A stretch of 11,145 nt of DNA, from NCBI GenBank assembly GCA_947491175.1, contig CANLIF010000036.1, positions 1 through 11,145 of the forward strand, written 5' to 3'. The first letter of the stretch is position 1; each line of letters begins with the position of its first letter. The position numbers and the translations under genes are program-made. This DNA is from Actinomycetota bacterium. Its GTDB lineage: Bacteria; Actinomycetota; Actinomycetes; S36-B12; UBA5976. Positions 1 to 6,562 of the stretch are shown here, piece by piece. Under the pieces are notes generated by a model, which was given only the letters and a program-made list of their open reading frames with translations, was not told the DNA's origin and did no database searches.

Positions 1-1244
1 TCCCGCGATTCAAATGCCGCTTTGGATCGATTGCGAAGTGATGCGATACGAGTTACGTCAACCTCAACCACGGAAGTCAATTGTGCAGAAATCTGAAGCG
101 ATTCAACCATCCGCTCTGCGATAACTTTGCGAAGTCTGGTCATTGGTTCTGTGCGACCGCGGAGTTCACTTGCTGGAGTTGATTGTGCCGAAGTGGTTAC
201 TCCTGCCGGTGCTGTAGCTGCCGCAGGAGTACTGGCAACAGCTGGTGCAACAAATGGCTTGGATTCAACTGGGCGGGCTTCATTCACTACAACAGGTGCA
301 AGAGTAGCTGGCGCAGATGCGATATCTTCCTTACGGATTCGGCCGCCAACGCCAGTGCCAACAACAGTTGAAAGATCTACGCCTCGTTCGGCTGCAATCT
401 TGCGAACTAGTGGAGTTGCATACGCATTGCTGTTGTTAACTGCCGATGCAGACGTTGGTGTTGGAGCCGCTGCAGGAGTTGGTGTTGGAGCTGCCGCAGG
501 AGTTGGTGCTGCCGCAGGAGTTGGAGCTGCCGCAGGAGTTGGCGTTGCCGCCGCCGTCATCGCTGGCGATGATGTTGCGCCGGAAGAGGACACAGCAGCT
601 GGAGTTGCCCCAGATAACGCACCGATTGTGCCAAGTTGTTCGCCAACTAAGGCAACGCCATCTTCACCAACTGTGATCTCAAGCAAGATGCCAGATACTG
701 GTGATGGAATTTCGGTATCGACTTTGTCAGTAGAAACTTCAAGTAATGCTTCATCTGCAGCCACCGAATCTCCAATGGCCTTTAGCCAGCGAGTAACAGT
801 TCCTTCGGTAACGCTTTCACCAAGTGCAGGTAATAGAACTGGAGTTACAAGTCCACTGCTTGCGGGGGCAGAAGGTGCCGCAGGCACTGGCGCTGGTTCG
901 GGAGTGGAAGTAGCGGCAGGAGCGACAGTGTTTACTTCTGTTCCTAATTCCGAAGCAGCGTCATCGCCAGCGATGACGGCTTCGGCACCAGTGATGATGG
1001 CGGCGGCAGATTCCGAGATCACAGCAAGTGCGCCGCCCACAAGAACAACCGCATCTTCGCCGGCAATAATTTCAGTTAGTACGCCACTGACTGGTGACGG
1101 GATCTCAGTGTCAACCTTGTCGGTAGAGACTTCTAGTAACGGTTCGTCTGCTGTGACAGTGTCACCGACAGCCTTGAGCCAACGAGTAACTGTTCCTTCG
1201 GTTACGCTCTCGCCCAGTTGGGGCATTGATACCGTAGTAGCCAC
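1..1244 (-). CDS. sucB: 2-oxo acid dehydrogenase E2 subunit (dihydrolipoamide acyltransferase), partial at C-terminus
   Basis: E2 core subunit that carries acyl groups on lipoyl-lysine arms in the pyruvate/2-oxoglutarate dehydrogenase complex (cytoplasm). The 414 visible residues show two lipoyl domains (about 7-76 and 138-207), each with the lipoylation motif STDKVDTE (Lys43 and Lys174). They are followed by an Ala/Pro/Thr-rich linker with hexapeptide repeats, a peripheral-subunit/E3-binding domain (about 274-310, ATPLVRKIAAERGVDL...GGRIRKEDI), and the start of the catalytic acyltransferase domain (RGRTEPMTRLRKVIAERM). The catalytic C-terminus with its His-Asp motif lies beyond position 1. 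I place the start at a GTG (1242-1244) because AAGGAG sits 10 nt upstream and the lipoyl fold begins at once. It lies 41 bp behind lpdA (E3) on the same strand, as expected for an E3-E2 operon. The architecture fits the actinobacterial SucB/DlaT type. Actinobacterial E2 may serve PDH and OGDH together, so the exact acyl substrate is open. Confidence 0.95.
   Translation of the reverse strand, partial: MATTVSMPQLGESVTEGTVTRWLKAVGDTVTADEPLLEVSTDKVDTEIPSPVSGVLTEIIAGEDAVVLVGGALAVISESAAAIITGAEAVIAGDDAASELGTEVNTVAPAATSTPEPAPVPAAPSAPASSGLVTPVLLPALGESVTEGTVTRWLKAIGDSVAADEALLEVSTDKVDTEIPSPVSGILLEITVGEDGVALVGEQLGTIGALSGATPAAVSSSGATSSPAMTAAATPTPAAAPTPAAAPTPAAAPTPTPAAAPTPTSASAVNNSNAYATPLVRKIAAERGVDLSTVVGTGVGGRIRKEDIASAPATLAPVVVNEARPVESKPFVAPAVASTPAAATAPAGVTTSAQSTPASELRGRTEPMTRLRKVIAERMVESLQISAQLTSVVEVDVTRIASLRNRSKAAFESR
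463..546. repeat. In-frame 18-bp tandem repeats in the sucB linker
   Basis: Four near-identical 18-bp units lie at 463-480, 487-504, 505-522 and 523-540, with 6-bp half-spacers at 481-486 and 541-546. On the coding (minus) strand they encode a run of AAAPTP hexapeptides. This is the flexible Ala/Pro swinging-arm linker between the second lipoyl domain and the E3-binding domain. The length is a multiple of three, so copy-number change would alter linker length without breaking the frame. Confidence 0.85.
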
Positions 1245-1254
1245 TTTGCCGTTA

Positions 1255-1260
1255 CTCCTT
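1255..1260 (-). promoter_or_regulatory. Ribosome binding site of sucB, supports the GTG start
   Basis: AAGGAG on the minus strand ends 10 nt before the GTG at 1242-1244. The first ATG in the frame is the Met7 codon, already inside the lipoyl domain, so this site decides the start in favour of GTG. Confidence 0.75.
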
Positions 1261-1285
1261 TTATTAGTTGTATTAAGGCTATCGG

Positions 1286-2647
1286 TTAAGCGTGCGCATG
1301 AAGTGGCTTGCCAGCCAAAGCCATGAACGCTTCTCCCATTGCTTCGTTTTGGGTTGGATGGGCATGAACTAGGGGAGCCACGTCTTCTGCAGTTCCTTCC
1401 CAGTTATAGACCAATTGGGCTTCACCAATTAGTTCGCCAACGCGGGCACCAATCATGTGAACACCCACGACAATGCCGTCACTCTTCTTGCGAACTAACT
1501 TGATAAACCCTGTTGTACCAAGAATTTGGCTCTTGCCATTGCCGCCGAGGTTATATTCGTAGGCTTCAATTTCGCCATACTTTTCCTTGGCCTGAGCTTC
1601 AGTTAGACCAATGCTGGCAATTTCCGGTTCGCTGTAAGTTACGCGAGGGATTCCAAGTTCATCGATAGTGGCTGGCGCCAATCCGGCGATTTCTTCGGCA
1701 ACAAAAATTCCTTGCTGGAAACCGCGATGCGCAAGTTGCAGTCCTGGAACGATGTCGCCAACTGCGAATACACCCGGAACATTTGTCGCCAAGCGATCGT
1801 TGGCAAGTACAAACCCACGATCCATGGAAATGCCCTGATCTTCATAGCCAAGATTCTCGGTACGAGGTCCGCGACCAACCGCAACTAGTAATAAATCGGC
1901 GGAAACGGTTTCGCCAGATTCCAAAGTTATCGTCACGCTCTTGTCGTCTTGAGCTGCGGACTGGAATCGAACACCAGTTTTGAAGTTGATGCCACGCTTA
2001 CGATAGGCGCGTTCCATTGCTTTGGATACCGCAGCATCTTCAGCTGGAACAAGTGTTGGAAGTCCTTCGATGATGGTGACATCTACACCAAAAGATTTCC
2101 AAACGGATGCAAATTCAACGCCGATGACTCCGCCACCAAGAATAATTGCGCTTGCCGGCACGTAGTCCATTAGCAATGCTTGGTCACTTGTCATGATTCG
2201 ACCAGAAATTTCCAATCCTGGAATTGATCGAGCAAACGAACCTGTTGCAAGAACAATGTTCTTGCCTTCGTAGCGCTGACCGTTAACTTCAACTGCATTA
2301 GGAGCAACTAGTTTTCCGGAGCCTTCGACATAAGTAATGTCGCGACTCTTTACTAGACCTTGCAGACCTTTGTAGAGGCGACCGATTACGCCATCTTTGT
2401 ATTCATTGACCTTTTTCATGTCTATGCCATTAAAGGTGCTGTGGACACCAATTTGTTCACCTTCGCGGGCCGTATCAGCAACTTCAGCTGCATGGAGCAG
2501 AGCTTTCGTAGGTATGCAACCACGATGAAGGCAGGTGCCACCTAGTTTGTCTTGCTCTATCAAGACCACTGAAAGTCCAAGTTGAGATGCCCGTAAAGCG
2601 CAAGCATATCCGCCGCTTCCGCCACCTAAAATTACGATGTCGTGCAT
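1286..2647 (-). CDS. lpdA: Dihydrolipoyl dehydrogenase (E3)
   Basis: FAD-dependent E3 subunit that reoxidises dihydrolipoamide on E2 (and on GcvH) and reduces NAD+. The 453-residue product has the N-terminal FAD-binding GGGSGG (8-13), the redox-active disulfide in GGTCLHRGCIP (Cys39, Cys44), a second dinucleotide motif GGGVIG (171-176), the FAD-contact motif FAVGDIV near 294-300, and the C-terminal dimer-interface HPTQNE with catalytic His430 and Glu435. Length and motif order are those of a full-length E3. I chose the ATG at 2645-2647 because the FAD motif starts eight codons later. A TTG lies directly before it, and GGAGGA ends only 3 nt upstream of the ATG, an unusually tight spacing. The stop codon is followed after 41 bp by sucB, so E3 and E2 are probably cotranscribed. 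pepA lies 107 bp upstream. Confidence 0.97.
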   Translation of the reverse strand: MHDIVILGGGSGGYACALRASQLGLSVVLIEQDKLGGTCLHRGCIPTKALLHAAEVADTAREGEQIGVHSTFNGIDMKKVNEYKDGVIGRLYKGLQGLVKSRDITYVEGSGKLVAPNAVEVNGQRYEGKNIVLATGSFARSIPGLEISGRIMTSDQALLMDYVPASAIILGGGVIGVEFASVWKSFGVDVTIIEGLPTLVPAEDAAVSKAMERAYRKRGINFKTGVRFQSAAQDDKSVTITLESGETVSADLLLVAVGRGPRTENLGYEDQGISMDRGFVLANDRLATNVPGVFAVGDIVPGLQLAHRGFQQGIFVAEEIAGLAPATIDELGIPRVTYSEPEIASIGLTEAQAKEKYGEIEAYEYNLGGNGKSQILGTTGFIKLVRKKSDGIVVGVHMIGARVGELIGEAQLVYNWEGTAEDVAPLVHAHPTQNEAMGEAFMALAGKPLHAHA

Positions 2648-2754
2648 CAATCCTCCGCAAATATCTTTGGTGCGCTCGCACGCTTCATTAAGTCTTTCAC
2701 GGGTAGTAAAACCAAGTCAGTCCGGGTCAGAAAGATTCACCTGGAGTTCATCGC
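2648..2754. other. pepA-lpdA spacer
   Basis: This 107-bp spacer separates the pepA stop from the lpdA start on the minus strand. It holds the GGAGGA ribosome site of lpdA (2651-2656) and an 11-mer, AAAACCAAGTC at 2708-2718 (plus strand), that recurs upstream of pepA. I see no convincing terminator hairpin with a T-run and no strong sigma70-like -35/-10 pair. Whether lpdA has its own promoter or is read through from pepA cannot be decided here. Confidence 0.5.
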
Positions 2755-4275
2755 TTAGAACTCGACTGTGCCGTCCATCACATCTTCAGTGAATGCCAAC
2801 ATCGTCCGAATTCCGAAGCCAACCCCACCCATATGGGTGTAACCCCACGGGCTACCAGGATTAAATGCTGGGCCGGCGATGTCTAGGTGAGCCCAAGGCA
2901 GACCTTCCGCGACGAAATCCTTGAGGAACCAGCCAGCAGAAAGCATTCCGCCTTCGCGTGAGCCAACATTGGCAATGTCAGCCACTAAGGAGTCAAGCTC
3001 TGGACGAAGTTCTTCGGGAAGTGGCATTGGCCAGAATTCTTCACCTGCTCGATCCGCGCTTGCCTTAATTGCATCACGCACCAAAGCATCTCCCATCACA
3101 CCGGCGGTGCGGTGTCCAAGTGCTACCACCGCAGCGCCAGTCAAAGTTGCAATGTCAATAACAACATCAGGATTGTCTTCGGCGGCACGTACCAGCGCAT
3201 CAGACATAACTAGGCGTCCTTCAGCGTCAGTATTAAGTACTTCGATAGTGCGACCGCCATAAGTTGTTATGACGTCGCCTGGGCGCTGCGCGCCTCCACC
3301 TGGCATGTTTTCTGCGCAGGCCGCATACGCGGTAACTGAAATATTTAGTTCCAAATCTGCAATAGCTCTAATTGTTGAGATCACAGCGGCAGCGCCAGAC
3401 ATGTCATCTTTCATGTGGTGCATGTTTGCAGGTGGCTTAAGTGATATGCCACCGGTATCAAATGTGATTCCCTTACCAACGAGAGCGACATGCTTCGTAG
3501 CATCCTTCGGACGATATTCCATACGAATCAATCGAGGTGGGCGAGTAGAGCCTTGACCTACTCCAAGAATTCCGCCGTACCCACCTGTTGCTAGTGCCTT
3601 CTCGTCAAGGATTTCGACTTTTACTTTGGTGCCTGACAAAAACGCCTTTGCTTCCCGAGCCAGATCTGCCGGAGCTAGATGCAAAGGGGATGCATTTATT
3701 AAGTTACGAGAAAAATTGATAGCTTCAGAAAGTACTTGAGCCCGATGCAGAGCATCACGATATTCACTGGTTCGAGTTTTAGCGGTAAACAATGCGATCG
3801 AGGCAACGGGCGCTTTAGCTTTCTTCAATGTGGCAGAACGATGTTCAGTGAATGAATACGAACCGAAAGCGGCACCCTCCAGAAGTGCGCCAGCTTCAAG
3901 TGGTCCTTCAGCAGTAATTGAGATCGCGACCTTTTTGAATCCATCAAGACTTCGCACTGCACTACCTGTTGCTCTGCGCAGGCGTTCGTGTGAAATTGCA
4001 TCCTTTTTACTGCCAAGTCCTACGCCAACAATTACCTCAGCGTCGGCAAGTGCACCAGCAGGAATCCGAGTTACTTCATCGAGAGCTCCAGTTGCGCCTA
4101 CCTCTTTGAAGGCAGCTACGATCTTGGACGCAGCAGCCTTTGAAATTGAATCTGAGACAACCGAAAGCTGACCATCACTAGACAGCCCAACCACAACGGC
4201 ATTTACGTAGGCAGTAAGTGGGTTCCCTGTTTTGTAACTGAGTGAAGGAACAGTTGGTGTGACAGTAATTGTCAT
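2755..4275 (-). CDS. pepA: Leucyl aminopeptidase, M17 family
   Basis: Cytosolic two-metal aminopeptidase that removes N-terminal residues from peptides during protein turnover. The 506-residue product has the usual M17 layout: a variable N-terminal domain (about 1-170) and a C-terminal catalytic domain. The metal-binding and catalytic residues are all present and sit almost exactly two positions before the E. coli PepA numbering: Lys268 and Asp273 in VGKGITFDTGG, Lys280, Asp291 in KDDMSGAA, and Asp350, Glu352 and Arg354 in the signature NTDAEGRL. No signal peptide is visible. The ATG at 4273-4275 has GGAG six nt upstream. It is divergent from gcvT and upstream of lpdA and sucB; in several Actinobacteria this peptidase gene sits beside the lipoyl-enzyme genes, though no biochemical link is established. 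E. coli PepA also binds DNA; nothing here tells whether this one does. Confidence 0.97.
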   Translation of the reverse strand: MTITVTPTVPSLSYKTGNPLTAYVNAVVVGLSSDGQLSVVSDSISKAAASKIVAAFKEVGATGALDEVTRIPAGALADAEVIVGVGLGSKKDAISHERLRRATGSAVRSLDGFKKVAISITAEGPLEAGALLEGAAFGSYSFTEHRSATLKKAKAPVASIALFTAKTRTSEYRDALHRAQVLSEAINFSRNLINASPLHLAPADLAREAKAFLSGTKVKVEILDEKALATGGYGGILGVGQGSTRPPRLIRMEYRPKDATKHVALVGKGITFDTGGISLKPPANMHHMKDDMSGAAAVISTIRAIADLELNISVTAYAACAENMPGGGAQRPGDVITTYGGRTIEVLNTDAEGRLVMSDALVRAAEDNPDVVIDIATLTGAAVVALGHRTAGVMGDALVRDAIKASADRAGEEFWPMPLPEELRPELDSLVADIANVGSREGGMLSAGWFLKDFVAEGLPWAHLDIAGPAFNPGSPWGYTHMGGVGFGIRTMLAFTEDVMDGTVEF

Positions 4276-4319
4276 TTAGGACTCCGATTGAAGTAGGTGG
4301 GTCTGGTTTGCTGGTTGGA

Positions 4320-4325
4320 ATGGTA
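4320..4325 (-). promoter_or_regulatory. Candidate -10 element for pepA
   Basis: TACCAT on the minus strand fits the TANNNT form common in actinobacterial promoters. It would give a leader of roughly 38 nt that includes the GGAG ribosome site. There is no clear -35 hexamer. The hexamer overlaps a short inverted repeat, TGGT-AAAA-ACCA (4321-4332), next to the 11-mer shared with the lpdA upstream region. This is inference only. Confidence 0.3.
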
Positions 4326-4333
4326 AAAACCAA

Positions 4334-4349
4334 GTCGGCGGTGGCCGAC
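4334..4349. repeat. Perfect 6-bp inverted repeat in the pepA-gcvT divergent spacer
   Basis: GTCGGC and GCCGAC face each other across a 4-nt loop (GGTG). The site lies between the two divergent starts, about 60 bp from pepA and 45 bp from gcvT. There is no T-run on either side, so a terminator is unlikely; an operator or a chance hairpin are the alternatives. Confidence 0.5.
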
Positions 4350-4370
4350 ATGGTTCGAGTGGTACTGAGT

Positions 4371-4390
4371 AAACGGTACTAGTACGGTTT
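4371..4390. repeat. 20-bp near-palindrome at the gcvT promoter and start
   Basis: A perfect 10-bp palindrome, GTACTAGTAC (4376-4385), is extended on both sides by AAAC and GTTT arms, with one mismatched pair between core and arms, giving 18 of 20 symmetric bases. It ends four bases before the gcvT ATG and covers the putative -10 hexamer, the position expected for a repressor site. The half-site GGTACT also occurs at 4361-4366, 14 bp from its copy at 4375-4380. Confidence 0.55.
4383..4388 (+). promoter_or_regulatory. Candidate -10 element for leaderless gcvT transcript
   Basis: TACGGT fits TANNNT and ends six bases before the ATG at 4395, the spacing expected if transcription starts at the A of the start codon. 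No Shine-Dalgarno sequence is present before this ATG. Leaderless mRNAs are frequent in Actinobacteria. There is no recognisable -35. Inference. Confidence 0.4.
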
Positions 4391-4394
4391 GAGT

Positions 4395-5480
4395 ATGTCT
4401 TTAGTTCCCTTACATGAAACGCATTTGTCCCTTGGCGCCAAGATGGGTCCATTTGGTGGTTGGGACATGCCAATTGAATACACCTCAGGAACGGTAGCGG
4501 AACACACTGCCGTGCGAAATGCGGTTGGAATTTTTGATGTTTCACACATGGGCAAAGTTCGCATCTTGGGTAATGGTGCCTACGCTTTTGCTAACAGTGT
4601 TTTCACGAACGATCTAAATCGCATCAAGCCAGGGCAAGCGCAGTATTCAATGCTTTGCAACGAAGCTGGTGGCGTAATTGACGATCTAATTGTTTATTTG
4701 GTCAGCGATGAAGAAGTGCGATTTATTCCAAACGCGGGAAATGCCAGCACCGTTGTCGCACACCTTGAAAAACTTGCGCCGAACGGAGTTGTGATTGAGA
4801 ACAATCACTTATCGCAGGGAATCATTGCAGTCCAAGGACCAAGCGCTGGCAAAGTTGTTGGAGCACTTGGTTTACCAACAGATCATGACTACATGGCATT
4901 CGCAGACGCAAAGTGGAACGACTTTGCAGTAAGTATTTGCCGCACTGGTTACACGGGCGAGCCAGGTTACGAACTGGTCATTGAGAATGCAGGTCTGGTT
5001 GCAATTTGGGCTGCGCTGTTGAAGGCTGGCACGGATTTAGGAATCTTGCCTTGTGGGTTAGGTGCCCGTGACACTTTGCGCACCGAAATGGGTTACGTAT
5101 TGCACGGGCAAGATATCAATCCGGAAATTAGTCCAGTTCAAGCGAAAACTGGCTGGGCCGTGGGCTGGAATAAGCCTGAATTTTCCGGCAAAGCAGCTTT
5201 GACTGCGGAAAAAGCAGCAGGCGCAAAGCGAGTGGCCTGGGGACTTCTGGCAACTGGCCGCGGAATCCCGCGCAGTCACATGCAAGTAAAAACAATTTCA
5301 GGTGATGTGGTTGGAGAAACCACAAGTGGAACATTTTCCCCGACTTTGCAAAAAGGAATTGCATTAGCGCTATTGTCCCCAGATGTAGCCTTGGGCGACA
5401 TTTTATTAGTTGATGTTCGTGGCAGAGATTTAGAAGTAGTGGTAACCAAGCCACCCTTTGTGACAACCAGTCCCAAATAA
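4395..5480 (+). CDS. gcvT: Aminomethyltransferase, glycine cleavage T-protein
   Basis: Transfers the methylene group from the aminomethyl-lipoyl arm of GcvH to tetrahydrofolate and releases ammonia (glycine cleavage system, cytoplasm). The 361-residue product has the full family layout: an N-terminal FGGWDMPIEY (20-29), the conserved GGVIDDLIV with the catalytic Asp pair 96-97, the folate-site motif CRTGYTGEPGYE (182-193), and GLGARDTLRTEMGY (221-234), then the C-terminal barrel domain. It lacks the KGCYxGQ motif of YgfZ-type relatives, so true GcvT is the better call. The start is the ATG at 4395; a TTG two codons upstream is possible but no ribosome site supports either. gcvH and gcvP are not in the window; the L-protein role is presumably filled by the nearby LpdA. 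It lies 37 bp before cobT on the same strand, so partial cotranscription is likely. Confidence 0.95.
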   Translation: MSLVPLHETHLSLGAKMGPFGGWDMPIEYTSGTVAEHTAVRNAVGIFDVSHMGKVRILGNGAYAFANSVFTNDLNRIKPGQAQYSMLCNEAGGVIDDLIVYLVSDEEVRFIPNAGNASTVVAHLEKLAPNGVVIENNHLSQGIIAVQGPSAGKVVGALGLPTDHDYMAFADAKWNDFAVSICRTGYTGEPGYELVIENAGLVAIWAALLKAGTDLGILPCGLGARDTLRTEMGYVLHGQDINPEISPVQAKTGWAVGWNKPEFSGKAALTAEKAAGAKRVAWGLLATGRGIPRSHMQVKTISGDVVGETTSGTFSPTLQKGIALALLSPDVALGDILLVDVRGRDLEVVVTKPPFVTTSPK

Positions 5481-5517
5481 TTGCCAAACATTTGTCGAAT
5501 TTTTTATCGGAGTAGAT

Positions 5518-6558
5518 ATGCGGATTGCTGAAACAAATAAGTCAATTGCAAGAATAATTCAGGCAGAAATTGATCAAAAGACCAAACCACTGGCTAGTTT
5601 AGGGATAGTCGAGACACTTGCTTTGCAGTTAGGTGTTATTTATCAAACAAAAACACCGCGTATTTCAAATCCAGTTGTATTTATTTGCGCAGGTAATCAT
5701 GGGATTACGCAGAGGGGTGTTTCTGCTTACCCGGCTGAAGTCACTGCTCAGATGCTACTTAATTTCAAAAATGGCGGTGCAGCTATTAATGTCCTGGCTA
5801 AATCATTTGGGTTGCAAGTCGAAATTGTTAATGCCGGAGTTGACGTATCTACAATTGCGAATCTCGTAAATTTAAATCCTCCGATCGCAGACTCAACGCA
5901 AGACTTTTCGTCGCAAGATGCGATGACATCGATTCAGTGTGAGGCTGCAATTGATTTGGGTCATAAACGAGCAATTGCGTGTATTGAGACTGGAACTAAT
6001 TTTGTGTTACTAGGAGAGATGGGAATTGGAAATACTTCAGCCGCAGCAGTGATTACTTCGATAATGACAGGTTTCCCAATTGACGTTTGTGTTGGTCGTG
6101 GAACTGGATTAGGGGATCAGGCGCTTATAGAAAAACAGCAAATACTTGAGGCCGCGATCGAATTTCATGGTCGAGAGCATGAGCCTTTGACTGTGCTGCG
6201 CAAATTTGGGGGACTTGAAATTGCAGCACTAGTTGGAATTATTTTTGCAGCTGCGCAAAGTGGATGCGCCATACTCGTGGATGGTTACATCACGACCTCT
6301 GCCGCGCTAATTGCTGTTGCGATAGAGCCAAATGTCGCCGATTACCTGATTTACTCCCATTTATCTCGAGAACCAGGGCATCGAATCGCACTTGATCACT
6401 TGCACGGAACCCAGATTCTTTCATTAGATCTTTGCCTAGGTGAAGGTTCTGGGGCGGCATTAGCATTCCCCATTGTTAAAGCTGCGTCAGAAATTTTATG
6501 TGAAATGGCAACCTTTGAATCTGCCTCGGTCTCTACTGCTAAAAGTGAAGATCAGTAG
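5518..6558 (+). CDS. cobT: Nicotinate-nucleotide--dimethylbenzimidazole phosphoribosyltransferase
   Basis: Makes alpha-ribazole 5'-phosphate (or the ribotide of another lower-ligand base) from nicotinate mononucleotide, the activated lower ligand for cobalamin assembly. The 346-residue protein shows the family motifs in order: GNHGITQRGVSAYP (59-72), NGGAAINVLA (85-94), GEMGIGNTSAAA (166-177), GRGTGLGD (193-200), and the C-terminal LGEGSGA whose Glu309 corresponds to the catalytic Glu317 of the Salmonella enzyme. Length is close to the usual ~350. The ATG has GGAG (5509-5512) five nt upstream. It follows gcvT by 37 bp and precedes cobS by 4 bp. The base preference (dimethylbenzimidazole, adenine or a phenolic) cannot be read from sequence by eye. 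The standalone form rules out the CobU-CobT fusions seen in some Actinobacteria. Confidence 0.96.
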   Translation: MRIAETNKSIARIIQAEIDQKTKPLASLGIVETLALQLGVIYQTKTPRISNPVVFICAGNHGITQRGVSAYPAEVTAQMLLNFKNGGAAINVLAKSFGLQVEIVNAGVDVSTIANLVNLNPPIADSTQDFSSQDAMTSIQCEAAIDLGHKRAIACIETGTNFVLLGEMGIGNTSAAAVITSIMTGFPIDVCVGRGTGLGDQALIEKQQILEAAIEFHGREHEPLTVLRKFGGLEIAALVGIIFAAAQSGCAILVDGYITTSAALIAVAIEPNVADYLIYSHLSREPGHRIALDHLHGTQILSLDLCLGEGSGAALAFPIVKAASEILCEMATFESASVSTAKSEDQ

Positions 6559-6562
6559 CAGT

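Noticed and set aside
127..1326. A 399-codon open frame on the plus strand across sucB, rich in Ala, Val, Gly and Ser
   Set aside because: It is exactly antisense to sucB, whose translation has clear lipoyl and E3-binding domains. The open frame arises from the Ala/Pro/Thr/Ser-rich codons of the opposite strand, has no recognisable domain and no ribosome site.
2921..4171. Three plus-strand open frames of 95-113 codons within pepA
   Set aside because: They are antisense shadows of a complete, motif-perfect PepA and show no family features of their own.
4276..4394. Glycine riboswitch upstream of gcvT
   Set aside because: Only 119 bp separate the divergent genes, no aptamer-like tandem structure is visible, and the likely transcript start is at the gcvT ATG itself.
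5481..5517. Separate promoter for cobT in the gcvT-cobT spacer (TTGCCA at 5481)
   Set aside because: No acceptable -10 hexamer stands at 16-18 bp, and the spacer is only 37 bp, so cotranscription with gcvT is simpler.
6473..6562. Upstream extension of cobS by 30 codons
   Set aside because: The extra residues overlap the cobT C-terminus, match no CobS feature, and the family N-terminus (MKFLGALGFLTRIRVP) begins at 6563.
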